NCBI RefSeq assembly: GCF_017355835.1
Contig: NZ_JAFEWF010000011.1
Location: forward strand, 1-64,000
Direction: 5' to 3'
Source: Desertivirga brevis
Lineage (GTDB): Bacteria; Bacteroidota; Bacteroidia; Sphingobacteriales; Sphingobacteriaceae
Length of the DNA stretch: 64,000 nucleotides
Part shown: positions 16,793 through 26,189 of the stretch, piece after piece
Position numbering within the stretch: position 1 is the stretch's first letter
How the letters are laid out: every line of letters begins with the position of its first letter
The notes under the pieces: model-generated
Seen by the model: only the letters and a program-made list of their open reading frames with translations
Databases searched by the model: none
What the model was told of the DNA's origin: nothing
Made by a program: the position numbers and the translations under genes

Positions 16793-18387
16793 TGTACTTT
16801 AAATAATTTCAGATTGCCTTCATACGTCTTTAACAAGACTGCAGCAGGATTTTTCAAATCGCGGTCAAAGGTAAGATAATAACCTGGCTTACTATCCTCT
16901 TCGGTGAATTTAACCTTGGCGTTACGGGCCCGTTCTATATAGAAAATAAGCCTGTCGTGAAACGGAATGCTTACTACTTCCGGATGATATTGATAAAAAT
17001 AAAAAGGAGCGTTAGAGCTTGCCTTTCCCATTTCTGTACATACTGTTTTATAATAATTTCCTTCATGTTTGACGTTCCTCTCAGGAAGAACAAATAAGCT
17101 GAAACCTAATCTAACAATAATCAGGAAGGCCAGGAATGGTACTATCTTGTAGTTTTTTGTCTTGATAATAGCCAGTACACAAAGGCCTATTAAGATCACA
17201 ACAACTGTTGCTTTCAACACAAGAAAAGACACGGAAGGAAGCTTCCCAGAAATAACTGCAGCTGGAACAGCCAACATCACCAGGACGGATAGAATTAGCA
17301 GAATAGTATTGAAAATCTTATTCAGGCGCGGAAAGCTCTCCCTATAATTGAAGTATGCATGAGTAAACACTATTGTTACCAGGGGATAAAGCATCAACAA
17401 ATATCTTGGCCGGGTTTCAGGTGAAAGCCAGTATACCCAGATATTCGCCAGAAAGATCAGGCTTATAAATTTCAAAAATTCGTTTAGCCAGATACCACGG
17501 ACGAACTGATTATGAAAGCAGAAAAGAAGCATCAGGCTTACGGGAAACAAATGCCCTAAATGCTCCACGGGAAACATTAGTACATGTTTGACACTTTTGG
17601 CCAGTCCTACCCTGCCGGCAGTTCGTTGACTACTTTGATCCCAGATAGTGCCAAAGTATCCTTCAAGGTTGGGGTTATGTAAGGAATAGTTATAAAAATA
17701 TGCTCCTATTATCGTCAGACAAATGACGCCTGAAAGGATATGCTGCCAACTGAAGAACTTTTTGAAATTTCGGGTATAAAGAAGCAGGGTAATGATGCTG
17801 AAACCCTGGAAAACGATAGATGGCAAACCTTTACACAGGAAGGTGATAGCGGTAATGATATACGTAGATAGAAATAGCTGGAACCACTGTTGCCTACGAT
17901 AGAAGTAGAACATACCCATGAACGAGATGAAGGTTAGCCAGGAGTAGAAAATATCAATGTGTCCCAGCATCGAATCGTACAGCAACATTCTTCCATTTAG
18001 CATAAAGAACATTCCACTTACCAGTGCAATCCTCTTGTCTTTAAGGAAATACTTAACGGAAATAAAGATGGTTATAGCATACAGGAACATTGGAACTTCT
18101 GCGGGTAGACGCGTTACAAACTCAGAGTAGCTGCCTGTTAACAGATACAATGAGGCGAGTATCCAATTGTAAAAAGGAGGCTTATTGTAATAATATTCTC
18201 CACCCACCGTAGGTACAGAATAATTCTTACTTAAGATCATCTCTAAGGCTACATTAGCCCTTGTTGGTTCATCGGCAAAAAGAGGTAACAATCCGAGATT
18301 GATGAAAAAAGCCGGAATTGCCAGTAATAAAAGAAAGATAAACACTCTTTCGGGATACTTTTCGAAATAATTATCGATCGACTGCAT
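16789..18387 (-). CDS. ArnT-like glycosyltransferase, GT39
   Basis: A 532-residue polytopic membrane protein of the PMT/ArnT family (GT39/GT83). The first periplasmic loop after TM1 carries the acidic motif FADEPTRAN, and YYYNKPPFYNW follows; both are typical of ArnT-type transferases. About twelve hydrophobic segments precede a soluble C-terminal region (about 455-532). Such enzymes move a sugar from polyprenyl phosphate to lipid A or another envelope acceptor. The stop overlaps the GT2 start (ATGA). The acceptor cannot be told from sequence. Confidence 0.88.
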   Translation of the reverse strand: MQSIDNYFEKYPERVFIFLLLLAIPAFFINLGLLPLFADEPTRANVALEMILSKNYSVPTVGGEYYYNKPPFYNWILASLYLLTGSYSEFVTRLPAEVPMFLYAITIFISVKYFLKDKRIALVSGMFFMLNGRMLLYDSMLGHIDIFYSWLTFISFMGMFYFYRRQQWFQLFLSTYIITAITFLCKGLPSIVFQGFSIITLLLYTRNFKKFFSWQHILSGVICLTIIGAYFYNYSLHNPNLEGYFGTIWDQSSQRTAGRVGLAKSVKHVLMFPVEHLGHLFPVSLMLLFCFHNQFVRGIWLNEFLKFISLIFLANIWVYWLSPETRPRYLLMLYPLVTIVFTHAYFNYRESFPRLNKIFNTILLILSVLVMLAVPAAVISGKLPSVSFLVLKATVVVILIGLCVLAIIKTKNYKIVPFLAFLIIVRLGFSLFVLPERNVKHEGNYYKTVCTEMGKASSNAPFYFYQYHPEVVSIPFHDRLIFYIERARNAKVKFTEEDSKPGYYLTFDRDLKNPAAVLLKTYEGNLKLFKVQ

Positions 18388-18426
18388 TAGATGCAGTAAA
18401 GATAAAAAAAGCTCAGGGGCGTTTTG

Positions 18427-20298
18427 TTAAATATTGTTTAATCTGATCTTAAATATTGTCCCTATTTCCAAATCACTTTCAACAGAAATATTTCCACCCA
18501 ATGATTCTACCTGTGCTTTTACCATGTGCAGCCCTAACCCTTTACCCTCAACTGAGTTAGTAAAGCGCTTATATAAACCAAATAACTGATGCTTATATAA
18601 TTTCAGGTTTATACCTATTCCATTATCCTGCACCTCTATATAAGTATACTCCTCATCCTTAAAAGTTCTTAGAGATATCTGGGGTATTCTATCAGGATGC
18701 TTATACTTAATGGCATTCGAAATGAGATGATGGAGAATACTTTGAATATAACTCTTTATATTAAGCATTTCGTTCACGGATAGGTCCAGCGCAACTACTG
18801 CATGAGACAGCTTTATCTGTGTTTCCAGATCGTGTAGGATACCCTGGATTATATCATCTATAAAGAATAATTCCTTTTTTTCGTTTAGCGGTGATCTTAC
18901 CGCTAAAATATCATTGAGATCTTTTATAAGGGCATCGATTGCCTCTGCTGACTCAACCAAATTTGCTAGCACCTCCCTTGTTTCTTCCACCGGCAACCCA
19001 ATTTTTAACAAATAAGATATACCCAAAATATTAGCTACGGGAGCACGAAGGTTATGAGATACGACATAATTAAACTGCATTAATTCGTTATATCGATGAC
19101 TAAGCTCTTTCAAGAGCTGCTCCCTCTCTTTTTCACTTTTCTTGATATGAGTGATATTTTGAGCAAGCAATACGAGACTTTCGATATTGCCTTGACGGTC
19201 TTTTACCGGACCAATGTTTATATCATACCATTCGTCAGCAGGAGTAGCTCCCTGACCCATGATCTGTAGTCGCTGCTTATCTCCGGTTCTAAAACATAAC
19301 TCAAGCTTATCTCTAAACACTTCCTTATAATCATCATGTGTAAAAAAATAAGCAGCAGCTCCAATAACTTCCTCAGGCTTCCTTACTTTTAGAGTGTTAA
19401 TGTATTTGATCTTAAGCTCCCGGTCTACTTCCACAATCAACACGGGTGAACTTTCGGCTATTGCCTTAAAATGATCTTCGCGTTTAATAAGAGCTTCGGA
19501 AGCTTTGACCTTATCCTTTTGTGCGGCAATAGTACTTGAGATGTCCCTTATGATTGCAAATACTTCCTCCTCACCACTTTTCACCATCCGGGCTTCGAAA
19601 TATCGCTCTTCCATACCCTCTTGCATCTGGTACTCATAAGTTACCATGTTACCCAAGGATGAGACTTCCTTTGCCGAGGCAAGAAAAGGTTTATGAATCT
19701 GAGCAGGTAAATAATCTGCGATTGAGCGTTCAAGATCAGAGTTACGATAATCGCTAAACCCTCTATCGGGAGAATAAAGAAAACACTTTTCAGTGGCCGT
19801 GTTTATACGGATCAAGGTATCGGGGATAGCGTTAAGAACAGCCCTGAGCCTTCTCTCTGTTGTGCTTACAGCATTAGCCTGCATCTCCAGGGAGGATTGA
19901 TCCACTTGAGGTTCCCCTTTTTCTGAAATATCAACTATATAACCTTCTAAATAAAGAACAATTCCTGTTGGGCCGGGTATGGCGCTGGCAACCTCTCTAA
20001 CCCTTTTTTGCTTGCCGTCTCTAGTAAGGATCCTGTATTCGCAAATAAAATCTTCCTTTTTATCTAAATGTTCTGAGAGGCGCTTCGAATGCAATTGCTT
20101 GTCTTCAGGATGAATCAAACCGCCCAAACCTAAAGGTGCATTGACTAACTCATGAGGGAGGTACCCTGTTAAATCGAAACTACCTTTGCTGGCATAGAGA
20201 ACAGATCTGCCTGGCTCAAACTTGCATCTATACACCATGCCCGGCATGTTTTCCAGAATGTTCTGAAAAACAGACTGGCTTAATTTTTTATCCTCCAT
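18427..20298 (-). CDS. PAS-domain sensor histidine kinase, cytoplasmic
   Basis: A 623-residue kinase with no transmembrane segment. Three PAS-like domains lie at about 10-128, 148-258 and 272-388. DHp follows with phospho-acceptor His415 in VSHNLRAPVANILG, then the HATPase domain: N box SNAIKY (about 527-532), G1 box DNGIGI (558-563) and G2 GKGLGL (585-590). The first PAS has the LIHPEDKQLH pattern of PAS fold 3. No response regulator is adjacent, so it is an orphan kinase. A soluble redox or ligand signal is likely, but no cofactor-binding residues are diagnostic. Confidence 0.9.
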   Translation of the reverse strand: MEDKKLSQSVFQNILENMPGMVYRCKFEPGRSVLYASKGSFDLTGYLPHELVNAPLGLGGLIHPEDKQLHSKRLSEHLDKKEDFICEYRILTRDGKQKRVREVASAIPGPTGIVLYLEGYIVDISEKGEPQVDQSSLEMQANAVSTTERRLRAVLNAIPDTLIRINTATEKCFLYSPDRGFSDYRNSDLERSIADYLPAQIHKPFLASAKEVSSLGNMVTYEYQMQEGMEERYFEARMVKSGEEEVFAIIRDISSTIAAQKDKVKASEALIKREDHFKAIAESSPVLIVEVDRELKIKYINTLKVRKPEEVIGAAAYFFTHDDYKEVFRDKLELCFRTGDKQRLQIMGQGATPADEWYDINIGPVKDRQGNIESLVLLAQNITHIKKSEKEREQLLKELSHRYNELMQFNYVVSHNLRAPVANILGISYLLKIGLPVEETREVLANLVESAEAIDALIKDLNDILAVRSPLNEKKELFFIDDIIQGILHDLETQIKLSHAVVALDLSVNEMLNIKSYIQSILHHLISNAIKYKHPDRIPQISLRTFKDEEYTYIEVQDNGIGINLKLYKHQLFGLYKRFTNSVEGKGLGLHMVKAQVESLGGNISVESDLEIGTIFKIRLNNI

Positions 20299-20403
20299 TT
20301 TATCCCCTGCGGAAAGCTTTACAAAAAACTCATCATTAAACAGCTAAAGATAAACTATCAGGACAATAGAGAAAAATAATTTCTTCAGAAGCTTAAAATG
20401 GAA

Positions 20404-22446
20404 TTAGTATCCGAAGGTTAAACCGAAATAATAATTTCTTAGGGCTGCAGCATTGAAAAAGCGGTCGCCTGCTGCGTTGAGATCATTGCCCAAACTATAT
20501 GATTCATTGAGGAGGTTATCTCCTCCTACATAAAAACCGAAAGGAAACTTTCTACTTCCTGATTTCCATGCAACCCGCGCGTTCAGCAAATGATAAGATT
20601 TAGCAAAGGTTGAATTAGCATCGTTTAAAGGGATTTCTGATGTATAATTATGCTGAATAAAAAATGAAAAATCTGCAGGTAAGCTGGTTTTTAGAGAAGA
20701 AATGATTGTTTGTGCCGGCACCCCGGTTAGTTTATTACCTGAATAATCTTTCAACCCATTGCGATTAAACAAATATTCCTTAAAGCGGAAGCGATAGATT
20801 GTGGTGCTGTTTTTCAGCTGCAAAGATTTGATAATCCGTGATTGAGCAAAGGGCAGTAATTGCACGGAAAGCTCAGACTCCAATCCTCGTTGGTCTGTTT
20901 TTCCTGCATTCACGTAATAATCTGTTTCGTTTGGATTTACCCCTCTTACTATTGCATCATTAAGTTTATAATCGAAATAAACCGCATCCCAATACACCCT
21001 GTTCCTTAACATCGACAATCTTAGTCCTAACTCTCTTGACCAACCCTTCTCGGCCTGGATGTTTGTATTTATGGCAGTTCCCGAGGGATTGACCTCTTCA
21101 AGCGATGGAGGAGAAAATCCCCTACTCACAGAACCGCGAAAATTAAGTCCGGGAAGCGGCATATACGATACCGCAAATCTAGGCATTAATTCATTTTTTT
21201 TAAACCTTCTTTCCAGCTCTGCTGAACTTTCTGGAAAAAGGGAGAGATAACTATAACTGAAGCGGTTTATACTAACTCCTGTTTCGACTGATAATTGCTT
21301 TGATACAGCAGCTGAAAAGTGAGCAAATCCAAAACGCTGATTTGCATTCAAGTCTGCCCCCTGCTGCTGGTTACCCATTGCTCCAGCATCATTGACGAAG
21401 TTATTTTTTAACATTTTCGTCTTTTGCCCCTCGAAGCCAAGCTGAATGGTAAATGGGAAATAAAATTGTTTATTGGAATATTCAATGTAGGTCCTTAAAC
21501 CTAAGGAACTTTCATCCCTTAATTCATAATTGGCAACAGCTGGATTCTCAAAGTCGCTCTTAGAAGCAGTAAAAGATATAATATGCTTCAACCTGTCTGA
21601 AATGGCTACTTCATTAGCCATGCCCGCCAGCCATGTTTTGTTGCTAACTTCTGCTTTTTGAATTATCGCCTGCCGCCGTGCGCTATCAGGACTAGCGTTA
21701 AATTGCGCTAGAGTTAAACCTCCGGGAGTTTGATAACTTAGATCGGAGAATAAAATAAGGCTCTTTAGTTTCGAGATCCGGGAATATCTCCATTCAGGAT
21801 TAATATGAATATATTTTCTGCTTGCGCTGCTTTGTTGCCTGTATCCCTCAGACCGGAGGGATCCCTCGTGAACTCCTATTGAAAAATTCCGGCCCTGTTT
21901 GTAAAAAGATAGATTCTGGTTAAATGTATTATAGGAACCCCCACCCAATGATGCATTAACACTTAGGCTATCTTGTGCAGTGAAGGGTCTTATTAGAACT
22001 ACTCCCCCTGTATTTGCACCATAAATGCTGCCCTCAGGTCCTTTCAATACTTCTATTGAAGAGGTACTGCGGGGATCTATCAGATTGAGATAAGAATTTC
22101 CGGATGCATCTGTGAGTATAAAATCGTCGACATAGATCTTTACGTTCCTTACACCAAAAGGAGATCTTAACAAGCTTCCTCGGATTGAAAACCTGTAGCT
22201 ACCGGGAGAACGCTCTTCCATTCTGACACCGGGTACGGTATTTACTGCGGGAACAAGAGAAAATGGGGAATGATCTTGAAGAGTAGCGCTTGAAATTACA
22301 CTTATAGAAGAGGGAACTCTTAACAGGGGTTGCTCTGTAAAATAAGCTTTTACGTGTACTTCTTTTAATGATGAGCTATCGGCTACCTGTTGACTATAAG
22401 CTTGATGTAAAACCAAAAAAAGGAGAACTAAGACGATCTTTTTCAT
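20404..22446 (-). CDS. TonB-dependent outer-membrane receptor
   Basis: A 680-residue receptor with a signal peptide (about 1-18). The plug domain (about 35-150) contains RFSIRGS, YVDDFILTDASG and EVLKGPEGSIYGANTGGVVLI, the usual TonB plug pattern. The 22-stranded barrel follows and ends in the aromatic strand NYYFGLTFGY. A FSPPSLEEVNPS segment (GFSPPS box) occurs in the barrel. No SusD partner or carboxypeptidase-like N-terminal domain is seen, so it is of the siderophore/cobalamin-like class rather than SusC. The substrate is unknown. Confidence 0.92.
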   Translation of the reverse strand: MKKIVLVLLFLVLHQAYSQQVADSSSLKEVHVKAYFTEQPLLRVPSSISVISSATLQDHSPFSLVPAVNTVPGVRMEERSPGSYRFSIRGSLLRSPFGVRNVKIYVDDFILTDASGNSYLNLIDPRSTSSIEVLKGPEGSIYGANTGGVVLIRPFTAQDSLSVNASLGGGSYNTFNQNLSFYKQGRNFSIGVHEGSLRSEGYRQQSSASRKYIHINPEWRYSRISKLKSLILFSDLSYQTPGGLTLAQFNASPDSARRQAIIQKAEVSNKTWLAGMANEVAISDRLKHIISFTASKSDFENPAVANYELRDESSLGLRTYIEYSNKQFYFPFTIQLGFEGQKTKMLKNNFVNDAGAMGNQQQGADLNANQRFGFAHFSAAVSKQLSVETGVSINRFSYSYLSLFPESSAELERRFKKNELMPRFAVSYMPLPGLNFRGSVSRGFSPPSLEEVNPSGTAINTNIQAEKGWSRELGLRLSMLRNRVYWDAVYFDYKLNDAIVRGVNPNETDYYVNAGKTDQRGLESELSVQLLPFAQSRIIKSLQLKNSTTIYRFRFKEYLFNRNGLKDYSGNKLTGVPAQTIISSLKTSLPADFSFFIQHNYTSEIPLNDANSTFAKSYHLLNARVAWKSGSRKFPFGFYVGGDNLLNESYSLGNDLNAAGDRFFNAAALRNYYFGLTFGY

Positions 22447-22752
22447 TACAATTTGTTCAACAAGTATATGTATTAACTAAAGGGCCGGCAAACACTTAAA
22501 CGGCAAAATATATTCATTCTAAACATTAACAGCATTTCCTCGGATTTGTCTTGAATTTAAAAATAAGTTAAACTCAATAATAACCTGGGCGTTGATTATA
22601 GAAACCGCACGAGCAAAAAACTCACAAATGAAGTTGAAAGTAAAGGCGGCTTGTTAAAGTCATAAAATCACTGAGAAGCAATCTCTTTAAGGCTGTTAAC
22701 AAACCAGTAAAGAATTTGATAAAAAGTAAATTGTTAAAAAACCTAGAAAAGC
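22447..22752. other. Divergent intergenic region
   Basis: About 306 bp between divergent genes. It is AT-rich and should hold both promoters, but no full TTG-N19-TAnnTTTG match stands out. No repeat, RNA or short gene is seen. Confidence 0.5.
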
Positions 22753-23502
22753 ATGGCAATAATCTATCCTGATATGTACCGAAACACTGGTAAAGATCAT
22801 ACCAGTATGATGAATGACCCTAAGGTTATAAATGTAAATACTCCTGAACGTATTTTTTCTGTAATTGCAGGCACTTTCCTCATATATAGTGGAATTAAGA
22901 GTCTGGTACGGCAGCCTATTGCGAGCGCATCTAAACTTGTTGCCGGTAGCGTGTTGTTTGCCAGAGGAGCAAGTGGTCATTGCCCCGTTTACGGGCAAAT
23001 GGGAACTGACGGAGTGCGACCTGAAAACATAAATATAAAACAGTATTTCACAGTTAACAAACCGCGGGAAGAAGTATATCAATTCTGGAGAAAGCTTGAG
23101 AACCTTCCTCTATTTATGCGTCATCTTGAATCAGTTACTCAAAAAGATGAAAAGCACTCGCACTGGAAAGCGAAGTTTGGCCCGTACTTACCATCGGTTA
23201 GTTGGGATGCAGAAATAGTGAAGGAACGCGAGAATGAGTTTATTGGATGGAGCGCCCTTCAGGGATCGGTTGTAGAAAATGCTGGCAAGGTGGAATTTAA
23301 AGATGCTCCCGGCGGACGAGGTTCCGAGGTGCAGGTAGTGTTTAGCTACCATGCTCCAGTAGGAGGCATCGCCACAGGAATTGCCAAATTATTTAATCCA
23401 GTAGCGGAAAACATTATCCGTGAAGATGTAAGGAATTTTAAACAATATATCGAAGCTGGCGAGGTACCAACTACAACCGGACAACCTTCTGGAAGAAAGT
23501 AA
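22753..23502 (+). CDS. DUF2892-SRPBCC fusion protein
   Basis: A 249-residue protein. The N-terminal part (about 30-80) is a YgaP-like DUF2892 membrane hairpin (RIFSVIAGTFLIYSGI) ending with the conserved HCPVYG. A SRPBCC/polyketide-cyclase-like lipid-binding domain (about 93-238) follows, containing VNKPREEVYQFWRKLENLP and LVxWSA-like strands. Such fusions occur near stress and detoxification genes in Bacteroidota. It lies 50 bp before a zinc alcohol dehydrogenase, so the two are probably co-transcribed. The ligand is unknown. Confidence 0.85.
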   Translation: MAIIYPDMYRNTGKDHTSMMNDPKVINVNTPERIFSVIAGTFLIYSGIKSLVRQPIASASKLVAGSVLFARGASGHCPVYGQMGTDGVRPENINIKQYFTVNKPREEVYQFWRKLENLPLFMRHLESVTQKDEKHSHWKAKFGPYLPSVSWDAEIVKERENEFIGWSALQGSVVENAGKVEFKDAPGGRGSEVQVVFSYHAPVGGIATGIAKLFNPVAENIIREDVRNFKQYIEAGEVPTTTGQPSGRK

Positions 23503-23552
23503 GAATTGCCATTGGGAAATTAAAACATCGTCAACCTTGAAATACAAAAAAT

Positions 23553-24728
23553 ATGAAAGCTCTTTGTTGGAACGGAGTTAAAGATCTAAGGGTAGAAACA
23601 GTACCTGATCCGACTATACTTAACTCGCGGGATGCCATTATTAAAGTAAGCATGAGCTCGGTATGTGGGTCCGACCTTCATCTTTACAATGGATTTGTAC
23701 CTTCAATGCGCGAAGGCGATATAATAGGGCATGAATTTATGGGGGAGGTTGTTGAGACAGGTAAAGACGTAAGGAAACTTAAAAAAGGTGACCGCGTGGT
23801 TATCGTTTCTGTGATTGGATGCGGAGAGTGTCATTATTGTAGCAGCGGCTCCTGGTCGCTGTGCGACAATAGCAACCCACATGCTATAGTGCAGGAAAAG
23901 GCTTATAACTATTCCACCGCTGGTATTTTTGGTTATTCTCATTTATTTGGTGGCTATGCCGGAAGCCACGCTCAGTACATACGGGTTCCTTTTGCTGATA
24001 ACGGCGCTTTCGTAGTACCTGAGGAGGTCCCTGATGAAAAGGCAGTATTCGTTTCTGATGCGATGCCTACTGGTTATATGGCCGCAGAAATGGGTAACAT
24101 AAAGCCAGGCGATGTGGTGGCTGTATGGGGAGCAGGAGGAGTTGGACAAATGGCTATTCAAACTGCTTACCTTATGGGTGCTGAAAAAGTAATTGCTATC
24201 GATAGCTTCGATTACCGCTTACAAGCAGCGGCAAAGTTTTCAAAAGCAGAAACATTGGATTATACCAGTACAGATATCCTTGAAGCATTAAAGGAAGCTA
24301 CCGGTGGACGCGGACCGGATGTTTGTATTGATGCGGTTGGTATGGAAGCGCGGACTACAGGGATTGAACAGGTATATGACAAAGCGAAGCAGAAATTAAG
24401 ATTGGAATCAGACCGCCCGGCAGTTTTGAGACAAGCGATAATGGCTTGCCGAAAAGGAGGAACCATATCTGTAGTAGGGGTATATGCTGGTTTAATAGAT
24501 AAATTCCCAATGGGTGTTATGATGAATAAGGGCTTAACAATGAGAGGCGGACAAATGCATGGACAACGCTATGCGGAGATCCTGCTAGATCTAATTGTTC
24601 AGGAAAAAATAGACCCATCTTTCTTGCTAACGCACCCTATGCCACTGGAAGCAGGCCCAGCTGCTTATGGTATGTTCAATGACAAAACAGACAACTGCAT
24701 GAGAGCAGTTTTCCTTCCTAACATTTAA
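23553..24728 (+). CDS. Zinc-dependent alcohol dehydrogenase, formaldehyde-dehydrogenase-like
   Basis: A 391-residue medium-chain dehydrogenase. Catalytic zinc ligands Cys38 and His60-Glu61 (GHEFMG) are present, and the structural zinc cysteines Cys90, Cys93, Cys96 and Cys104. The Rossmann segment is VWGAGGVGQMA. The length and the insertion around 270-290 fit the glutathione-independent formaldehyde dehydrogenase-like subgroup. It is followed at once by a strong hairpin terminator. Its exact substrate is not determined. Confidence 0.88.
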   Translation: MKALCWNGVKDLRVETVPDPTILNSRDAIIKVSMSSVCGSDLHLYNGFVPSMREGDIIGHEFMGEVVETGKDVRKLKKGDRVVIVSVIGCGECHYCSSGSWSLCDNSNPHAIVQEKAYNYSTAGIFGYSHLFGGYAGSHAQYIRVPFADNGAFVVPEEVPDEKAVFVSDAMPTGYMAAEMGNIKPGDVVAVWGAGGVGQMAIQTAYLMGAEKVIAIDSFDYRLQAAAKFSKAETLDYTSTDILEALKEATGGRGPDVCIDAVGMEARTTGIEQVYDKAKQKLRLESDRPAVLRQAIMACRKGGTISVVGVYAGLIDKFPMGVMMNKGLTMRGGQMHGQRYAEILLDLIVQEKIDPSFLLTHPMPLEAGPAAYGMFNDKTDNCMRAVFLPNI

Positions 24729-24732
24729 TAAC

Positions 24733-24775
24733 TATCAGAAAAAAGCCGGCGTACTCCGCCGGCTTTTTTCTGATA
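24733..24775. terminator. Bidirectional terminator
   Basis: A perfect 19-bp inverted repeat (24733-24751 with 24757-24775) around a 5-base loop. The GC core GCCGGCG is flanked by A6 on the left and T6 on the right, so it forms a terminator on either strand. It lies between the dehydrogenase and a convergent gene. Confidence 0.9.
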
Positions 24776-24870
24776 ATTTAATTGTTTTTATCTCAGAAAG
24801 AACCTTCAAGCTGGTTTCAACCTCCGTTTGTGAGCTTTTGCTCATGAAGGTTTTTATTGAAGATCGTTCA

Positions 24871-25431
24871 TTACGTATGCTGTCCGGCATGTACGCCTTC
24901 AGCAAATTCTTCAACCATTTTTCTATTAAAGGCAGGAAGATCATCAGGTTTACGACTAGTTACTAATCCCTGATCTACTATAACTTCAGCGTCTGACCAT
25001 TCTGCTCCTGCGTTAATCAAATCAACAGCAATAGAAGGATAAGATGTAAGCCGTCTGCCTTTAACTACTCCTGCTGTGATTAAAGATTGAGGACCATGAC
25101 AAATTGCTGCAACTGGTTTACCCGCTTCGAAAAATGCTTTAATAAAATCAATTGCCTGTTGATTCATTCTCAACTGATCCGGGTTAAAAACACCGCCGGG
25201 TAAAAGCAGCCCGTCGAAATCCTCTGCATTCGCCTGAGAAATATTTAAATCAACAGGAACATCAATAGACCAATCATGATTTTTCATTCCCCGAACAGTA
25301 CTTTGTTGTGGAGATACCACCTGAACAGTTGCACCTGCTTCTTGCAGTGCCTGAAGCGGACTGGTTAATTCTACTTCCTCAAAACCGCTTTCCGTTAAGA
25401 TGGCAATCTTTCTGTTACTTAGATTTGGCAT
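24871..25431 (-). CDS. PfpI/DJ-1 family protein (YhbO-like)
   Basis: A 186-residue type 1 glutamine-amidotransferase-like protein. The nucleophile elbow is AICHG (Cys111, His112), the conserved Glu18 lies in GFEEVE, and LLLPGG is the glycine loop. The PfpI/YhbO subgroup is linked to stress resistance, including repair of glyoxal-modified proteins or nucleotides in some members. It is convergent with the zinc dehydrogenase and separated from it by the bidirectional terminator. Together they may serve carbonyl or general stress. Confidence 0.88.
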   Translation of the reverse strand: MPNLSNRKIAILTESGFEEVELTSPLQALQEAGATVQVVSPQQSTVRGMKNHDWSIDVPVDLNISQANAEDFDGLLLPGGVFNPDQLRMNQQAIDFIKAFFEAGKPVAAICHGPQSLITAGVVKGRRLTSYPSIAVDLINAGAEWSDAEVIVDQGLVTSRKPDDLPAFNRKMVEEFAEGVHAGQHT

Positions 25432-25568
25432 AATTAAAAAATTTAGTTTTCTTCTAGGTAGCTCTTTTTTAAGCCTTTAGTATCTACAGGGGCAAATTCT
25501 ATTTGTTTTTTTGATTATTAATTCGATATTAACATCTGTTTATAATAGATTTTGCTCACCGCTAGATT

Positions 25569-26156
25569 ATGGATATCAAAAAACGCATAGCAATTTTCGC
25601 GTCAGGATCGGGCTCTAATGCTCAAAAAATAATGGAACATTTCAAAAAGCATGATGAAGCTGAAGTGGCCATTGTCCTTACTAATAATCCTGATGCTTAC
25701 GTGCTTCAACGTGCCGATAATTTTGAAATCCCCTCTCATGTTTTTGACAGATATGAGTTCTATAAGACCAATTCGGTAGTTAGTCTTCTAAAAAGCCTTG
25801 AAATAGATATTATTGTGCTGGCCGGTTTTCTATGGTTGGTTCCGGAAAACCTGTTAAAAGCGTTCCCGAACAAGATAATTAACATTCATCCTGCTCTTCT
25901 TCCTAAATATGGAGGTAAAGGGATGTATGGAGATAACGTTCATAAGGCGGTGCTTTCGGCAGGAGAAGAGGAATCAGGAATTACTATTCATTTTGTAAAT
26001 GAACATTTCGACGAAGGTGAGATCATTCATCAGGCAAGGTTTAAAATTGAGAAGGGTGATGATCTGGAAATGATAAAGTTCAAGGGGCAGCAGTTAGAAC
26101 ATACCCACTTCCCAAAAGTGGTTGAAACCTTGCTGAAGAAAATGAAAAGCTTATAG
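25569..26156 (+). CDS. purN: Phosphoribosylglycinamide formyltransferase
   Basis: A 195-residue enzyme. The N-terminal GSGSNAQ is the phosphate-binding loop. NIHPALLPKYGGKGMYG carries the catalytic Asn and His, and the catalytic Asp is in FVNEHFDEGEII. It transfers a formyl group from 10-formyltetrahydrofolate to GAR in the third step of purine synthesis. Length and motifs are standard. It is single, and the folate supply gene folP lies at the other end of the window. Confidence 0.96.
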   Translation: MDIKKRIAIFASGSGSNAQKIMEHFKKHDEAEVAIVLTNNPDAYVLQRADNFEIPSHVFDRYEFYKTNSVVSLLKSLEIDIIVLAGFLWLVPENLLKAFPNKIINIHPALLPKYGGKGMYGDNVHKAVLSAGEEESGITIHFVNEHFDEGEIIHQARFKIEKGDDLEMIKFKGQQLEHTHFPKVVETLLKKMKSL

Positions 26157-26189
26157 GCAGACCTTTCTCAGCATTATCTGTTAGCGCCT

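Noticed and set aside
22753..25431. A defence or toxin-antitoxin system
   Set aside because: All three genes belong to metabolic or stress families; no nuclease, toxin or phage-related domain is present.
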